NCBI RefSeq assembly: GCF_047511655.1
Contig: NC_133386.1
Coordinates: 78,185,501-78,249,500, forward strand
Origin: Castor canadensis
Taxonomy: Eukaryota > Chordata > Mammalia > Rodentia > Castoridae
Direction of reading: 5' to 3'
Length of the DNA stretch: 64,000 nt
Positions 1-13,800 of the stretch are shown one piece after another. The notes below the pieces were generated by a model. That model saw only the letters and a list, made by a program, of their open reading frames with translations. It was not told the DNA's origin and searched no databases. Numbering within the stretch: the stretch's first letter is position 1; the number at the start of each line of letters is the position of its first letter. The translations under genes were made by a program, and so were the position numbers.

Positions 1-1783
1 ATTTTCAACAGTGAAAGTTAAATTAGGGTGTAGTAGGCCATGTACAGAGATCATGTTCAAGTTAAGTTTTTGGTAGTATTAAACTATCTTCCTGATTTTT
101 ATTAAATAATTCTATGAAAATAAGATTGGAAGTTTCATTATGTCACCAGAAAATGTTATGAAATAAAAATTCAAATATAAGGTTTTGATTTCTAGTAATG
201 ACAGAATACATTTATTTTGCCTTATTTGGGGTAATATATAAACTTAAAGCATTTTGAGTTTTGATATGGAAAAGTTTTGGCCAGTTTACTTCCAAAGAAC
301 ATTAGATAGAGATAACTTGAGACACTATTTGTGAGTTATTACTTATTTAGTAGTAATTACTTATTTAGTGACTGGATCTCTATACCTCTCTAATTTCAGT
401 TCTCTTTCATCTGTTTAACAACTGTAGTGAATATATTTGGTGTAGGGGACAAACATCATTCTAGCACTGTCATGGTGTCTTCCCTATGTAGGTCAGCCAT
501 ACTTTTGCACAGATTTTCATTTTAAATAACATATATACAATGGTGTTTCTTTAATCTATCACAATTTATAATTATTGCAATGGTGATTGAAAGTTGCAGT
601 CATTTTACTTTTGTAATCCAAACTTGTGTACCTAAATAAAATAGACACGGAAATATGTAAGCCTACAGTTACTATTTATTGTGTCTTGTGACTACCTAAT
701 TATTGGAAATGAAAAAGTCAAAAGATTGAAAAGAGCAAGTACACCAGTGTTGAAATGTTAAATAATTTTGGTCATTTAGCATACATAGTGCTTCATCCTG
801 TGTCATGAGTCAAACCTATTCTGGTGTGGGTTTTATTCAAGTAAGGGTATTTAAAATTTAGCTAGGCCTTGCTCAGCTGAATGATCTTGGAAACATTATA
901 GGTGGAATGTTACTTTAGAGGAGTAAAATGCAGACCCAGCTGGAAAACACTGCAAGAAGCTGCAAAATTTTATTACAGGACTGCATCATAAAGAAGTTGA
1001 GCTGCATAATTATGTCCAAAGCAGGACAACTGCTCTGTGATCTGTGAAAGCTTATACAGTAAAGTAATATAGTTAGAACTGGCGTGGTTTCTATGCCTGT
1101 GAGAAATGACAAGGAAAGCATAATTTTTATCCTAAGTAAGTTTGCATTAATTTCATTTCACACCTGTGGGATTCCCTGAGGAAAGGTAGAAAGCCACTTA
1201 ACAAATGCAATAAAATCAGTTTTCAATTGTTGTTAACTGTCATTTTTTTAAATTGAAAAATTAAAACATTAAATTTCAAATACCTCAAAAACATTACCAC
1301 CACCACCATTATAAGCAAGCATTTGCTATGTTCCTCCTTTGTGTGACAGAGATTAATAGTGGATTTCAAAACCTCATGAATTTAGGTGGAAGAACCAACA
1401 ACACTAATTACTCTTTTCTCATATAGTAAAATTCTTTTACGAATGAGGAAATTGGTATACAAAATTATTTCTGTAAATTACTTCAGCTAGTATGTAGATT
1501 GAACTGGAATCCACGGAAGGATCCACATCCCTTGCTATTAATCACTGCATCATCAAAATAAGACAAAGGATCTTCTTTTGGGAATGTTTTTAAGGATAGT
1601 AGTAAACTGCTATCTTTAAATATGGATGTCAGTAGCCTAAAGATTTAACCTTATATTAAGGCATGGGATCATTCAATAACAGGTTCTTTTTCTGCTCAAG
1701 TTAACCTGTTGTGTGATGATTTCGGCATGAATTTGGCAGGATCAATTTGAGGATTACTCAAGGATATTTATTACTTGTTTCAG
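1..1783 (+). other. ME1 intron 7 (3' part)
   Basis: AT-rich intronic DNA upstream of exon 8. Apart from a weak MIR-like stretch near 1395-1535 I see no recognisable repeat or conserved coding stretch. Short open frames here are not gene-like. Confidence 0.8.
1395..1535 (+). repeat. MIR-like ancient SINE relic
   Basis: It has the MIR order: a gaggaaa(ct)g-like core, then a stretch resembling gtaacttgcc...agctagta, then a gaactggaatcc tail. It is highly diverged. Confidence 0.4.
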
Positions 1784-1881
1784 GAACAGCATCTGTTGCA
1801 GTTGCAGGTCTCCTTGCAGCTCTTCGAATAACCAAGAACAAACTATCTGATCAAACAGTACTATTCCAAGGAGCTGGAGAG
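1784..1881 (+). CDS. ME1: ME1 exon 8
   Basis: The acceptor is a TTTCAG and the donor is GAG followed by gtacct. The exon enters with two bases completing Gly272 and ends in phase 0 after Glu304. It encodes [15 protein letters not shown], then the segment reaching the Rossmann motif. The exon 8/9 junction falls inside GAGE|AA, so the cofactor loop is built from two exons. Numbering assumes the 14-exon mammalian gene. Confidence 0.95.
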
Positions 1882-4800
1882 GTACCTGCCTTGTACAATG
1901 CCTTATATTCTCCTAAACTAATGAACACATTATTAGTTGTAATTACTCATTTATTCAAGGTCTCACATACTCTTTTATGTTTTAGTATATAATTATAAAT
2001 GAATGCTTTATTGAAGATTTGAAGTATGGAGGCATATTTTTTGTAGAAGTTAGTATAGAAGTATAAGATATTTTTCACAGGTTTAAATTTGAAAGATTAT
2101 CAGATGTTGTCATTGATTTTTATTGTGCATATTTAACATGTTATGCAAGAAAAAGTTTCCAGTGTATGATTATATATGAAAGCCTTTAAGTATTTAAGCT
2201 TGTATATCTGATGCTGACTCTTAGTATTCTCCACTTTCAGGTTCAAATATTTTCTTAATTTTGCTTACAATTTAATCTGCACATATATAACAACATATGT
2301 TTTTAAGACTTTTTTGTGGTACTTGGGTTTGAACTTAGGGCCTTGCTCTTGCTAGGCTGGTGCTCTACCACTTGAGCCACACTGATAGCCTTATTTACTT
2401 TAGTTGTTTTTCAAATAGGGTCTTATGTTTTTGCCAGAACTATCCTGAACCACAATCCTCCTATTTATTCTTCCCATGTATCTGGGATGACAGATACACA
2501 TCACCACACCCTACTTTCATTGGTTGACATGGCGTCTCATGAATTTTTGCCCACGCTGGCATCAAAGTGCAGTCCTCCTGAGCTCTACCTCCCTAGTAAG
2601 GTAGGATTATAGACTTGAGCCACCATGCCCAGCCAAGAAATAATATTTTGAATTAGAGACTTATAGTATAACTGTTCACATACAAAAGAACTAAAACAGT
2701 TAAATTATTGTATCAGTACCAAAGTATGCTATTTCCTGTTACCATTGTCTACGATTTTATCATTTGAAAGAAGAAAACGAAATTCCAGTGATAATAGTTC
2801 AACTCCAAAATAGAAATAAAGATGTTAGTTTTATTGCAGGAAAACTGTCAAAATCTGTCTAGAATTATAGAGTGTAATAAATGGGACGTACTTTGTGGGT
2901 GTATAAATGCTTTAAGAAACTTTTAAGTTTTCAAATTTAATATGACTATAAAAGCAATATGTTACATTTCTAGAAATTTGTATACATTGTATTTTCGTTT
3001 TGCTTGAACTAAAATTTAAATGCCAATGTATAAGTATGTAAAAGTATTCAGAATGTAAATCCCAAGTTCACTTTAAAATTGATACAAAAATCAAGCTTAA
3101 ATATCAACTTTACCATTAAGTTCTTTGAAATATTACATGCTATATTTAATTTTAGTAATCCTCTTTGAACTTCCAAAGGTATTTGATGAATGGCACAGGC
3201 CAGTTCTTGATAGTCAGCAAGAAAAGAGGTATTTGTGGTTGGATGATTCAAAACTTGCACTTGTTTGTTCTAGAAAAGATACTGGAGTTTCACAGATGTT
3301 CACAAAATTTACTAAATACCAAGAAATGATTTATTTAATTTTGCAATAAATTTCACAGCACTTCCTGTGTTGAATTAAGAGAGTAAATATATGCTAGGGA
3401 ACTTTTTTTGTCAGTTTTATTCTTTTGCCCAGTTGATCAAGTTCCCATCCACATGTCTATGCTTAGTTCTTCAAATTCAGATAGAGGAACTTGAGCCTAA
3501 CAGTAAGCAATACGGTAAAATGAGTAAGATAAACTAGTTCATTCTTTTAAATTTGGTATTTTCCTGTTGGAGCAAATCTTGATTATGTTAATAGGACTGA
3601 AGATACTGACAGTCAAGGATATCACTGGCTTATCTATGACAAAATGGCAAACCATATAATACTGGTTCTGTTGTACTAAGAAGAATAAATTATCTGGTTT
3701 AACCCAAGTGTGACAAAATACTTTGCTTCTAGTGTGAATGAATGAGTACAGAGCCATTTTTCAGATCCTTATTAACAAAGACAAAATGAGGTGAAATGTA
3801 ACCCTTGACAAGCTATAGTGTGGAACAAGTTTTGAAATCTTTGTTTTTTTTCTTTATAACCTCTTTTTCAGGCTGCTTTAGGGATTGCTCACCTGATTGT
3901 AATGGCCATGGAGAAAGAAGGTTTACCAAAGGAGAAAGCTATCAAAAAGATATGGTTGGTTGACTCAAAAGGTTTAATAGTCAAGGTAAGAATTTGTCAT
4001 TTTTAATATGAATAAAAATCAATATGCCTTTCTGGATAGTCTTCTTCTACCCACCCCCCCAACTCTTATACTGTGTTAAATGATAAGCCATTAAACATTA
4101 AGAATCATGTCACACAGATATACTAATATTCTTCTGAATGAAGAAGAAAAATAAGGCTCCTGAATAGATTCCATTTGTGGGCGTATAGGCCTCTCAAAAA
4201 TCTATGGCTTGTCAGTCTACTTGAGTTAATTTAGTTTCCAAATGAGGCGGTTGATACTGATAGAGATGAAATACATTAGCACCCTTTAGTAAGAGCTGTC
4301 TGTCAAATTGTACACTAGCTAGAAAGAAAGAAGGAAACTAATGAAATAGCTACTCTTTATCTGCTACTTTCTGTCAACAAAATTCTTAAGGATTTGAAAC
4401 AGAATTCCTGAGAGAACTTTAATAAACAAGCTGTTTGAATGTTAACTTAACTGAGTCTCAGTTTTTCTAGCTTTAATACAGATATTAATAAAATCTACTT
4501 CATCATGTTGTTTTGAGAACTAAATATGAATAGGTATGTGACCATGTTGCTATATAGCTAGAAGGCATTTTTATTACTTATACTACCTATCGATCACTCT
4601 TCTTCAAACTGCCAGGAAAAAGTGCATATAAATTCTCTATCTCTGTGAAGCCAAATTTTAAGGATTAACTAGTGATAAGGAGTGTCTTATAGAATATAAC
4701 AGAAATAAATGTGAGTGTGTCAAAACTTTCTGGAAAGCTGTTTTATGTATATACAGAGTTTATACTTCTGAGCTAATATTTTCCATTCTAAAATCTATCC

Positions 4801-7800
4801 CATAGAGATATTTATAATGTTTTATGTATGAGAATGTTTTCACAGGATTATTTATAATAGTGATACATTTTATCATAGGTTAATTGTAATGGTGACACTT
4901 ACCTAGATATAATTGCAAAATAAATTGTGGAATAGCCACGAGTATAATAGCATATAATATATATGTTTATAATTGTTTTTAAAGAGTAGTGAATGACACA
5001 TTAAAGGATTAATAATGTTAGGTTAAAAATAAGAAAATAACCATATTTCATGTAGCTTTTGAAAAAATATAGTTATGTCTAAAACTATACAGGGAAAATA
5101 TCAAATACGTATGACTTCTATTGTTATTATTATTTTGTGGTGCTGAGGATCAAGTCCAGGGCTTTGTGCATACTACATAAGTGCTCCACCACTGAGCTAT
5201 ATCCCTAACTCCTAAAATTTATATTATTTTAGTACTCTTTTGTGTATTCCAGATTCTTAGTAATTACGCTCACTTAAAGCTAGAAAAATGCAGCTTTATT
5301 GACAAGTTTTGCCTTAAGTGAAGAAAAAGTATATGCATAACTTATATGATAGCAAATAAGTATGTATAGAAACTTTCAGTATAAATTTCTTGTCATAAAA
5401 ATTGCTGTTGCTTTCAAGAATCAGCATAAATATAAAAATTTGACTGGAGGTATGTCTCCTCTCCAGTGACTCCTTAACAAGAATGAAGTCCTGAGTTCAA
5501 ACTCTAGTCCCACATACAAAAAAAAGTTGTTCACCATGGTCATACATATATGTTGTGGTCTTCAAAAAACATTTAGGAATGGAATTTCCTACATATCAAG
5601 CATTATTCTAGACTCTAGGGGCACAATAAGGCCCTTGATTGCAAGAAGATTTGAAAAATTCAAGCTACAACTCATAGTACTATATGAAAGTGTTGTTTCA
5701 GAAATGTATGCATGGTGCCATGTTGTACAGGGAATCATACTCCTAATTACATTAAAGAGGAGAATGGGAGATGGCTGGGGTGGTACATGCCTGTAATCCC
5801 AGCTACTCAGGAAGCAGAGGAAGGAGGATCACAGTCCAAAGCCAGCCCGGGCAAAGTTAGTATCTAAAAACAAACTAAAAGCAAAAGGACTGGGTCATGG
5901 CTCAAGTAATGAAGGGCTTGCCTAGAAAGCACAAGGCCCTGTCCTGAGTTCAATCCCTAGTACAGGGGGAAAAAGAAAAAAGAAAAGAGGGTATTAATAC
6001 TGAGGAAGATCCAGAGACAATGTGTTTCCTCAATTAAGTTAGAAAGGAAGAGTTAGGAGTTAATCTGGAGTCTCCGTGGAGATTTTAAACTTCTAGTATC
6101 TGAAACTGAAAGAAGGGAAGTGTGGTGACAAGTTCACTGATTTTGATTGAAGCTGAGGATTATGTCATCTCTTTAGATCTTCAGAATCCTACACAGTGTC
6201 TAGTACATACCTAACAATCGCTAGTTTGTTAAGTGAATTAATTAACAAATGGCTTTCCAGGAAGAAGAACCATCATGTGCAAAAGAAAACATTTTGGTAT
6301 AGGAGACATTTAAGGGTTAGGTTGGAAAGGAAATAGATGACAAATGACAGAAACCTGAACAATTGAAGAAATGTGTGCAGAGGGGTTTCCTCTTTAGTGG
6401 CTGTGATGTCATTGTGGAAGAAGGATTGAAATGCAGGAAAGTGAGAAAAGGAAGCTAGTCACAAAGCTGTTGCAGTAATTCAGATAAAAATTGAGGCCTG
6501 ATGAAAAAGGAACCCTCTTACACTGCTGGTGGGAATGTAAACTAGTACAACCACTCTGGAAAAAAATTTGGAGGCTACTTAAAAAGCTAAACATTGATCT
6601 ACCATTTGATCCAACAATACCACTCTTGGGGATATACCCAAAAGACTGTGACACAGGTTACTCCAGAGGCATCTGCACACCCATGATTATTGCAGCACTA
6701 TTCACAATAGCCAAGTTCTGGAAACAGCCAAGATGCCCCACTACTGATGAATGGATCAAAAAAAATGTGGTATCTATGCATAATGGAATTTTATGCAGCC
6801 ATGAAGAAGAACGAAATGAAATGTTATCATTCGCTGGTAAATGGATGGAATTGGAGAACATCATTCTGAGTGAGGTTAGCCTGGCCCAAAAGACCAAAAA
6901 TCGTATGTTCTCCCTCAGATGCAGACATTAGATGAAGGGCAAACACAACAAGGGGATTGGACTTTGATCACATGATAAAGCGAGAGCACACAAGGGAGGT
7001 ATGAGGATAGGTAAGACACCTAAAAAATTAGCTAGGATTTGTTGCCCTCAATGCAGAGAAACTAAAGCAGATACCTTAAAAGCAACTGAGGCCAATAGGA
7101 GAAGGGGACCAGGAACTAGAGAAAATGTTAGATCAAAAAGAGTTAACCTTGGGGAGAAATGACCCAAGCATTGTATGCGCATATGAATAATAAACCAATA
7201 AAAAAAAAGAATTAACCTAGACGGTAACACACACACACAGGAAATTAATGAGAGTCAACTCCCTGTATAGCTATCCTTATCTCAACTTGCAAAAACCTTT
7301 GTTCCTTCCTGTTATTACTTATACTCTCTCTTCAACAAAATTAGAGATAAGGGCAAAATAGTTTCTGCCAGATATCGAGGGGGTGGGGGGGGAGAGGGAG
7401 GGGACAGAGTGGGTGGTAAGGGAGGAGGTAGGGGCAGGGGGGAGAAATGATCCAAGCATTGTATATACATATGAATAATAAAAAGATAAAAATTATAAAA
7501 AAAAAATTGAGGCCTGACTGGAGCTGAGTGAAAGAAGTTTGATTCAGTAGATTTTAGGAAATTGAACTGCCATATTTTGTAACTGAATAAACATCAAGAA
7601 AGAGTAGGGTAGAGGAAGAAATCTGGCTGACCTCCTTAGCTGTGAGAGTAAGTGATCTACCCATAACATAAAAAAGAAACGAACAGATAATGAGATCAGT
7701 TTTATACATACAAATTTAGGGCATGTGTCAGTACTTAACATGCAAATGTTCAGTTTGGCATTGGAGATACAGGATTGACCTTCAGCATAAGGATCTGGGC

Positions 7801-10800
7801 CAGAGACAGGGATTTGGGGGTCATAAGCATGTAGATAGTGGGAGCCATACAAAAACTATATGAGTTGTGTTGTCTTAGGAACGTAAAACATTCAGGAATC
7901 CAAATAGTGAAAGTCTGTGACTGTGGTTTTCATTTCTGGTTTCTCCTGACATTTTCATGTGAAATATGTATAAACATACAGATTTGAGAATAATTTTTTG
8001 GCAGTACTAGAGTTTGAATTGAAGGTCTCATGCTTGCTAAGCAGGCACTCTACCACTTGAGCCAAGTCCCTAGCCTCTAGATTTTAGCATAATTTTAATA
8101 TAGGTTTACTGAGCTGAGACTCCCTAAGTTCCATGGATTATAATATGTAGAGTAAATAAAATTGTTGGCTATACCTACCAGGACTCTTACTTCAGGTCTT
8201 TTACTTGCCAAAATAAAAGTGCATATATTGTGCTTGCCAAGATAAAATTATGTTTTAAAATTTGTTATGCATTTACTAGCTTGTGAACTGTTTAATATAA
8301 AAGACGTTAAGTTTCGATTAATCACTTTTTTCCGTGTTTTTGAAGTTGAAATTCTTGTATTGATCTTTGTTGCACAACTAATAAATCTTAGAATAAATAG
8401 AAAATTAGTATAATCTTGTTTTCAAATTTACATTTTCTGTGTTTGGTATTCTTCATTCTTAATACTTATACAACAATTGCTGAAAGCTGATATAATTATT
8501 TTATTAACTTACAGTGTATTTATAATATATTAAGAATCATAAAGTTTTAAATAGAAAATTTTCTTGGTAAAGCCCCTTTCACATATTTTTTAATCATTAT
8601 TCACTTTTTTATTTTTTTATTTTTATTATTTATTATTCATTTACTCACACGTGCATACATTGTTTGGATCATATCTCCCCCCTGCCCCCCTGCCCTCCTC
8701 CCCGAACCTCTCCTCTTTCCCCTCTCACTACCAGGCAGAACCTGTTCTACCCTTATGTCTAATTTTGTTGAAGAGATGACATAAGCAGAATAAGGAAGAC
8801 ACAGAGTTTTTGCTAGCTGAGTTAAGGATAGCTATATAGAAAGATTCCTAGCTTAGCTTTCGTGTACAAATGTGTTACAACCCAAGTTGATTTATCTCTA
8901 ATTGAGCTTTTCACTGGTTTCTGATCCCCTTCTCATATTGACCTCTGTCACATTAAGGTTTCTGTATTAGTTCCTCTGAAGTGGGGACATCAAACACTTT
9001 CATGTTTTGGGTTTTCTACCTATCCCCATACCTCCCATATATGCTCTCCCCTTGTCATGTGACCTAAGTCCAACAGCATTGCTGTATTTGCCCTAGATCT
9101 AAAGTCCACATATGAGGGAGAACATACGATTTTTGGTCTTCTGAGCCTGGCTAACCTTGCTCAGAATGATCTTCTCCAGTACCATCCATTTACTTTCGAA
9201 TGATAAGATTTCATTCTTCTTCATGGCTGAGTAAAATTCCATTGTGTATAAATACCACATTTTCTTGATCCGTTCATCAGTAGTGGGGCATCTTGGTTGT
9301 TTCCATAACTTGGCTATTGTGAATAGTGCTGCACTAAACATGGGTGTGCAGGTGCCTCTGGAGTAACCTGTGTTGCATTCCTTTGGTTATATCCTTGGGA
9401 GTGGGATTGCTGGATCATATGGCAGGTCTATGTTTAGATTTTTAAGAAGCCTCCAAATTTGTTTCCAGAGTGGTCGCACCAGCTTGCGTTCCCACCAGCA
9501 GTGTACAAGGGTTCATTTTTCCCCACATCCTTGCCAACACGTTGTTGTGGTGTTTTTGATGATGGCTATTCTAACAGGGGTGAGGTGGAATCTTAGTGTG
9601 GTTTTGATTTGCATTTCCTTTATGGCTAGAGATGGTGAGCATTTTTTCATGTGTTTTTTGGCCATTTGAATTTCTTCTTTTGAGAAAGTTCTGTTTAGTT
9701 TAGTTGCCCATTTCTTAAATTGGTTCATTGGTTTTGGGAGAGTTTAGTTTCTTAAGTTCCCTGTATATTCTGGTTATCAGTCCTTTGTCTGATGTATAGC
9801 TGGCAAATATTTTCTCCCAGTCTGTGGGTGGTCTCTTCAGTTTAGAGAACATTTCTTTTGTTGTGCAGAAGCTTTTTAATTTTATGAAGTCCCATTTATC
9901 CATCCTTTCTCTTAGTTGCTGAGCTGCTAGGGTTCTAGTGAGGAAGTCCTTGCCTATACCTATTACTTCCAGAGTGTTTCCTGCTCCTTCCTATAGTAAC
10001 TTCAGAGTTTTGGGTCTGACATTAAGGTCCTTGATCCATTTTGAGTTGACACTAGTGCAGGATGATAGACATGGATCTAGTTTCAGTTTTTTGCACATGG
10101 ATAACCACTTTTCCCAGCAATATTTGTTGAAGAGGCTGACTTTACTCCATCATATATTTTTGGCTCCTTTATCAAAAATGAGGTGGGTGTATTTGTGTGG
10201 ATTCATATGTGGGTCTTCTATTCAGTTCCACTGGTCTTCATATCTGTTTCTGTGTGAGTACCATGCTGTTTTTATTGATATTGCTTTGTAATATAGTTTG
10301 AAGTCAGGTATTGTGATACCTCCAGCATTGCTCTTTTTGCTGAGTATTGCCTTGGCTATTTGCAGTCTCTTGTGTTTCCAAATGAACTTTGGGGTATATT
10401 TTTTAATCTCTGCCATAAATGTCATTGGTATTTTGATGGGAATTGCAGGAAACATCTGGATTGCTTTTGGTAGTATAGCCATTTTTACTATGTTGATTCT
10501 ACCAATCCATGAGCATGGGAGATCTTTCCGTCTTCTGTAGTCTTCCTGGATCTCTTTCTTCAAAGCTGGTAATACTCATTGTAGAGGTCATTCACATCCT
10601 TTGTTAAATTTACTCCTAGGTATTTGATTTTTTTTGAGGCTATTGTAAATGGAATTGTTTCCATATATTCCTTCCAAGTTTGTTCGTTGGTGTATAGAAA
10701 AGCTAGTGATTTTGGTAGGTTGATTTTGTATCCTGCCACCTTGCTATAGCTGCTTATGGTGTCTAAGAGTTTTTGGGCAGAGTTTTTTGGGTCTTTATGG

Positions 10801-13800
10801 TATAGGATCATTATCATCTGCAAATAAGGATATTTTGACAGTTTCTTTACTGATTTGTATTCCTTTTATTTCTTCTTCTTGCCTAATAGCTGTGGCTAGA
10901 AATTCCAGTACTATTTTGACTAGGAGTGGGGAAAGTGAGCACCCTTGTCTCGTTCATGATTATAAGGGAAATGGTTTCAGATTTTCACCATTAAGTATGA
11001 TGTTGGCTGTAGGTCTGTCATACATAGCCTTTACAATGTTGAGGTACTTCCCTTCTATTCCTAGTTTTCTTAGAGCTTTTATCATGAAGTGGTGTTGGAT
11101 CTTGTCGAAGGCTTTTTCTGCACCTATTAAGATGATCAAGTCATTTTTGTCTTTGCTTCTATTAATGTGCTATATTACATTTATAGATTTGCATATGTTG
11201 AGCCACCCCTGCATTCCTGGGATGAAGCCAACTTGATCATGGTGGATGATCTTTCTGATGTGTTGTCAGATTTGGTTTGCCATTATTTTATTGAGGATTT
11301 TTGCATCAATATTCATTAAGGAAATTGGCCTGTAGTTCTCCTTTTTGGAGGTGTCTTTGTCTGGTTTTGGGTTGAGAATAATATTGGCTTCATAAAATGA
11401 GTTAGGCAGTGTTCCTTCCTTTTCTATTTCGTGGAACAGTTTAAGGGGGGTTGGTATTAGTTCTTCTTTAAAGGTCTGATAGAATTCAGCAGAGAATCCA
11501 TCAGGTCCTGGACTTTTCTTTTTTGGGAGACTCTTTATTGCTGCTTCAATTTCATTTTGTGTTATAGATCCATTCAGGTGATTAATATCCTCTTTGGTTC
11601 AGTTTTAGATGGTTGTAAGTGTCTAAAAATCTGTCCATTTCTTCATGATTTCAACTTTATTAGAATATAGTTCTCAAAGTAGTCTCTGATGATCTCCTGG
11701 ATTTCCATGGTGTTTGTTGTTATCTCCCCTTTTGCATTTTTGATTTTACTGATTTGGGTTTTTTTCTCTCCTAATTTTAGTTAGGTTTGCCAGGGGTATG
11801 TCAATCTTATTTATTTTTTCAAAGAACCAGCTTTTTCTTTCATTGAATCTTTGTATGGTTTTTTTGTTTCTGTTTTATTGATTTCAGCCCTTATTTTTAT
11901 TATTTCTCTCCTTTTGCTTGTTTTGGGATTTGCTTGTTCTTATTTTTCTAGGAGTTTGAGATGTAGCATTAGGTCACTGATTTGAGATCTTTCTGACCTT
12001 TTCATATGTACACTCATGGCTATAAACTTTCCTCTTAGGACTGCCTTTACTGTGTCCCATAGATTCTGGTAGGTTGTGTTTTCATTTTCATTAACTTCCA
12101 GGAACCTTTTAATTTCCTCTTTTATTTCATCAATGACCCGTTAATCATTGAGCAATGTGTTGTTCAGCTTCCAATTGTTTGCATGTTTTTTGTTATTTTT
12201 GTTTTTGAGTTCTAGTTTTAATGTATTGTGATCAGATTATGTATGGGATTGTATGTATGGGATTGTTTCTATTTTCTTATATTTGCTGAGGTTTGCTTTG
12301 TGTCCTAAGGTATCATCAATTTTGGAGAAAGTTCCATGGGCTACTTGAAGAATGTATATTGTGCAGAAGTTGGATGAAATATTCTGTAGACATCAGTGAG
12401 GTCCATTTGATTTATGGTGTGATTTAGTTCTAGGATTTCTTTATTGATTTTTTTGTTTGGATGACCTATCTATTGGTGATAGGGTCTCCCACTACCACTG
12501 TGTTGGAGTTTATATATGTTTTTAGGTCCTTCAGAGTATGTTTGATGAAATTGGGTGCATTGATGTTGGGTGCATATAGGTTGATAATTGTTACTTCCTT
12601 TTGGTGTATTTCCCCTTTTATTAGTATGGAGTGTCCTTTATCTCACTTGATCAATATAGGTTTGAAGTCTACTTTGTCTGAGATAAGTATTGCATGTTTT
12701 CGGGGACTATTAGCTTGGTAAATCTTCTTCCAGCCTTTCACTCTCAGCCAGTGCTTATTTCTGTCTATGAGGTGGGTCTCCTGTAGGCAGCAGATTGTTG
12801 GATCTTCCTTTTTAATCCAGTTTGCCAGTCGGTATCTTTTGATGGGAGAATTAAGTCCGTTAACATTAAGTGTTAGTATTGATACGTATGGGGTGATTCC
12901 TGTCATTTAGTTGTCTTTGTTGTTTAAGGGTTTGATTGTGTGTAGCTCATCAATGTTACTCTCTACTTTCTTGCCTTTTCTTCTCCTCTGGTTTGTTATT
13001 GCCTGTCCTTTCATGGTTTTGTTTGCTTTCATTTTCTGTGTACAGAATTCTTTTAAGAATCTTTTGAAGTGGTGGCCTGGTGGTCATATATTGTTTCAGT
13101 TTCTACTTATCGTGGAAGACTTCTATCACTCCATCTATTTTGAATGATACTTTTGCTGGGTAGAGTATCCTAGGGTTGAAGTTATTTTCATTCAGTGCCT
13201 GGAAGACCTTGCCTCATGCTCTTCTTGCTTTTAATGTTTCCATTGAGAAATCTGCTGTGATTTTGATGGGTTTACCTTTGTATGTTATATGTTTTATCTC
13301 TCTTACAGCCTTCAATATTCTTTCTCTATTCTCTGTCCTTGTTGGTTTAATGATAATATGTCGTGGGGTAGTTCTATTTTGGTCAAATCTGTTTGGTGTC
13401 CTGGAGGTTTCTTATTCCTGAATGGGCATAATTTTCTCAAGATTTGGGAAACTTTCTGTTACTATTTTGTTGAACATATTACGCATTCCTTTTGCTTGTA
13501 CCTCTTCTCCTTCTTCAATGCCCATAATTCTCAGGTTGGGTCTTTTGATGGAGTCAGTGAGTTCTTGTATATTCTTTTCACAGGCCTTTAGTAGTTTGAC
13601 TAGTAGTTCTTCAGTTTTTCCTTTAATTGCCATTTCATCTTTAAGTTCTGCTATTCTGTCTTCTATTTGTTCTATTCTGCTGGAATGGCCTTGCATTTTG
13701 TTTTGTATTTATGTTTCATCCTTTTCTGAGGTTTTCCATATCGTGGGTCACTTCTTCTTTAATATTGTCAATTTTTGTCCTTAATTCATTAACTCTCTGT

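Noticed and set aside
6491-6931. 146-aa frame that could be read as a new gene.
   Set aside because: From base 6502 it is the C-terminal end of L1 ORF2 inside a truncated L1; the first codons come from the flanking target duplication.
12200-12270. Short tandem duplication of tgtatgggattg.
   Set aside because: It is a small private duplication inside decayed L1 ORF2 with no further structure.
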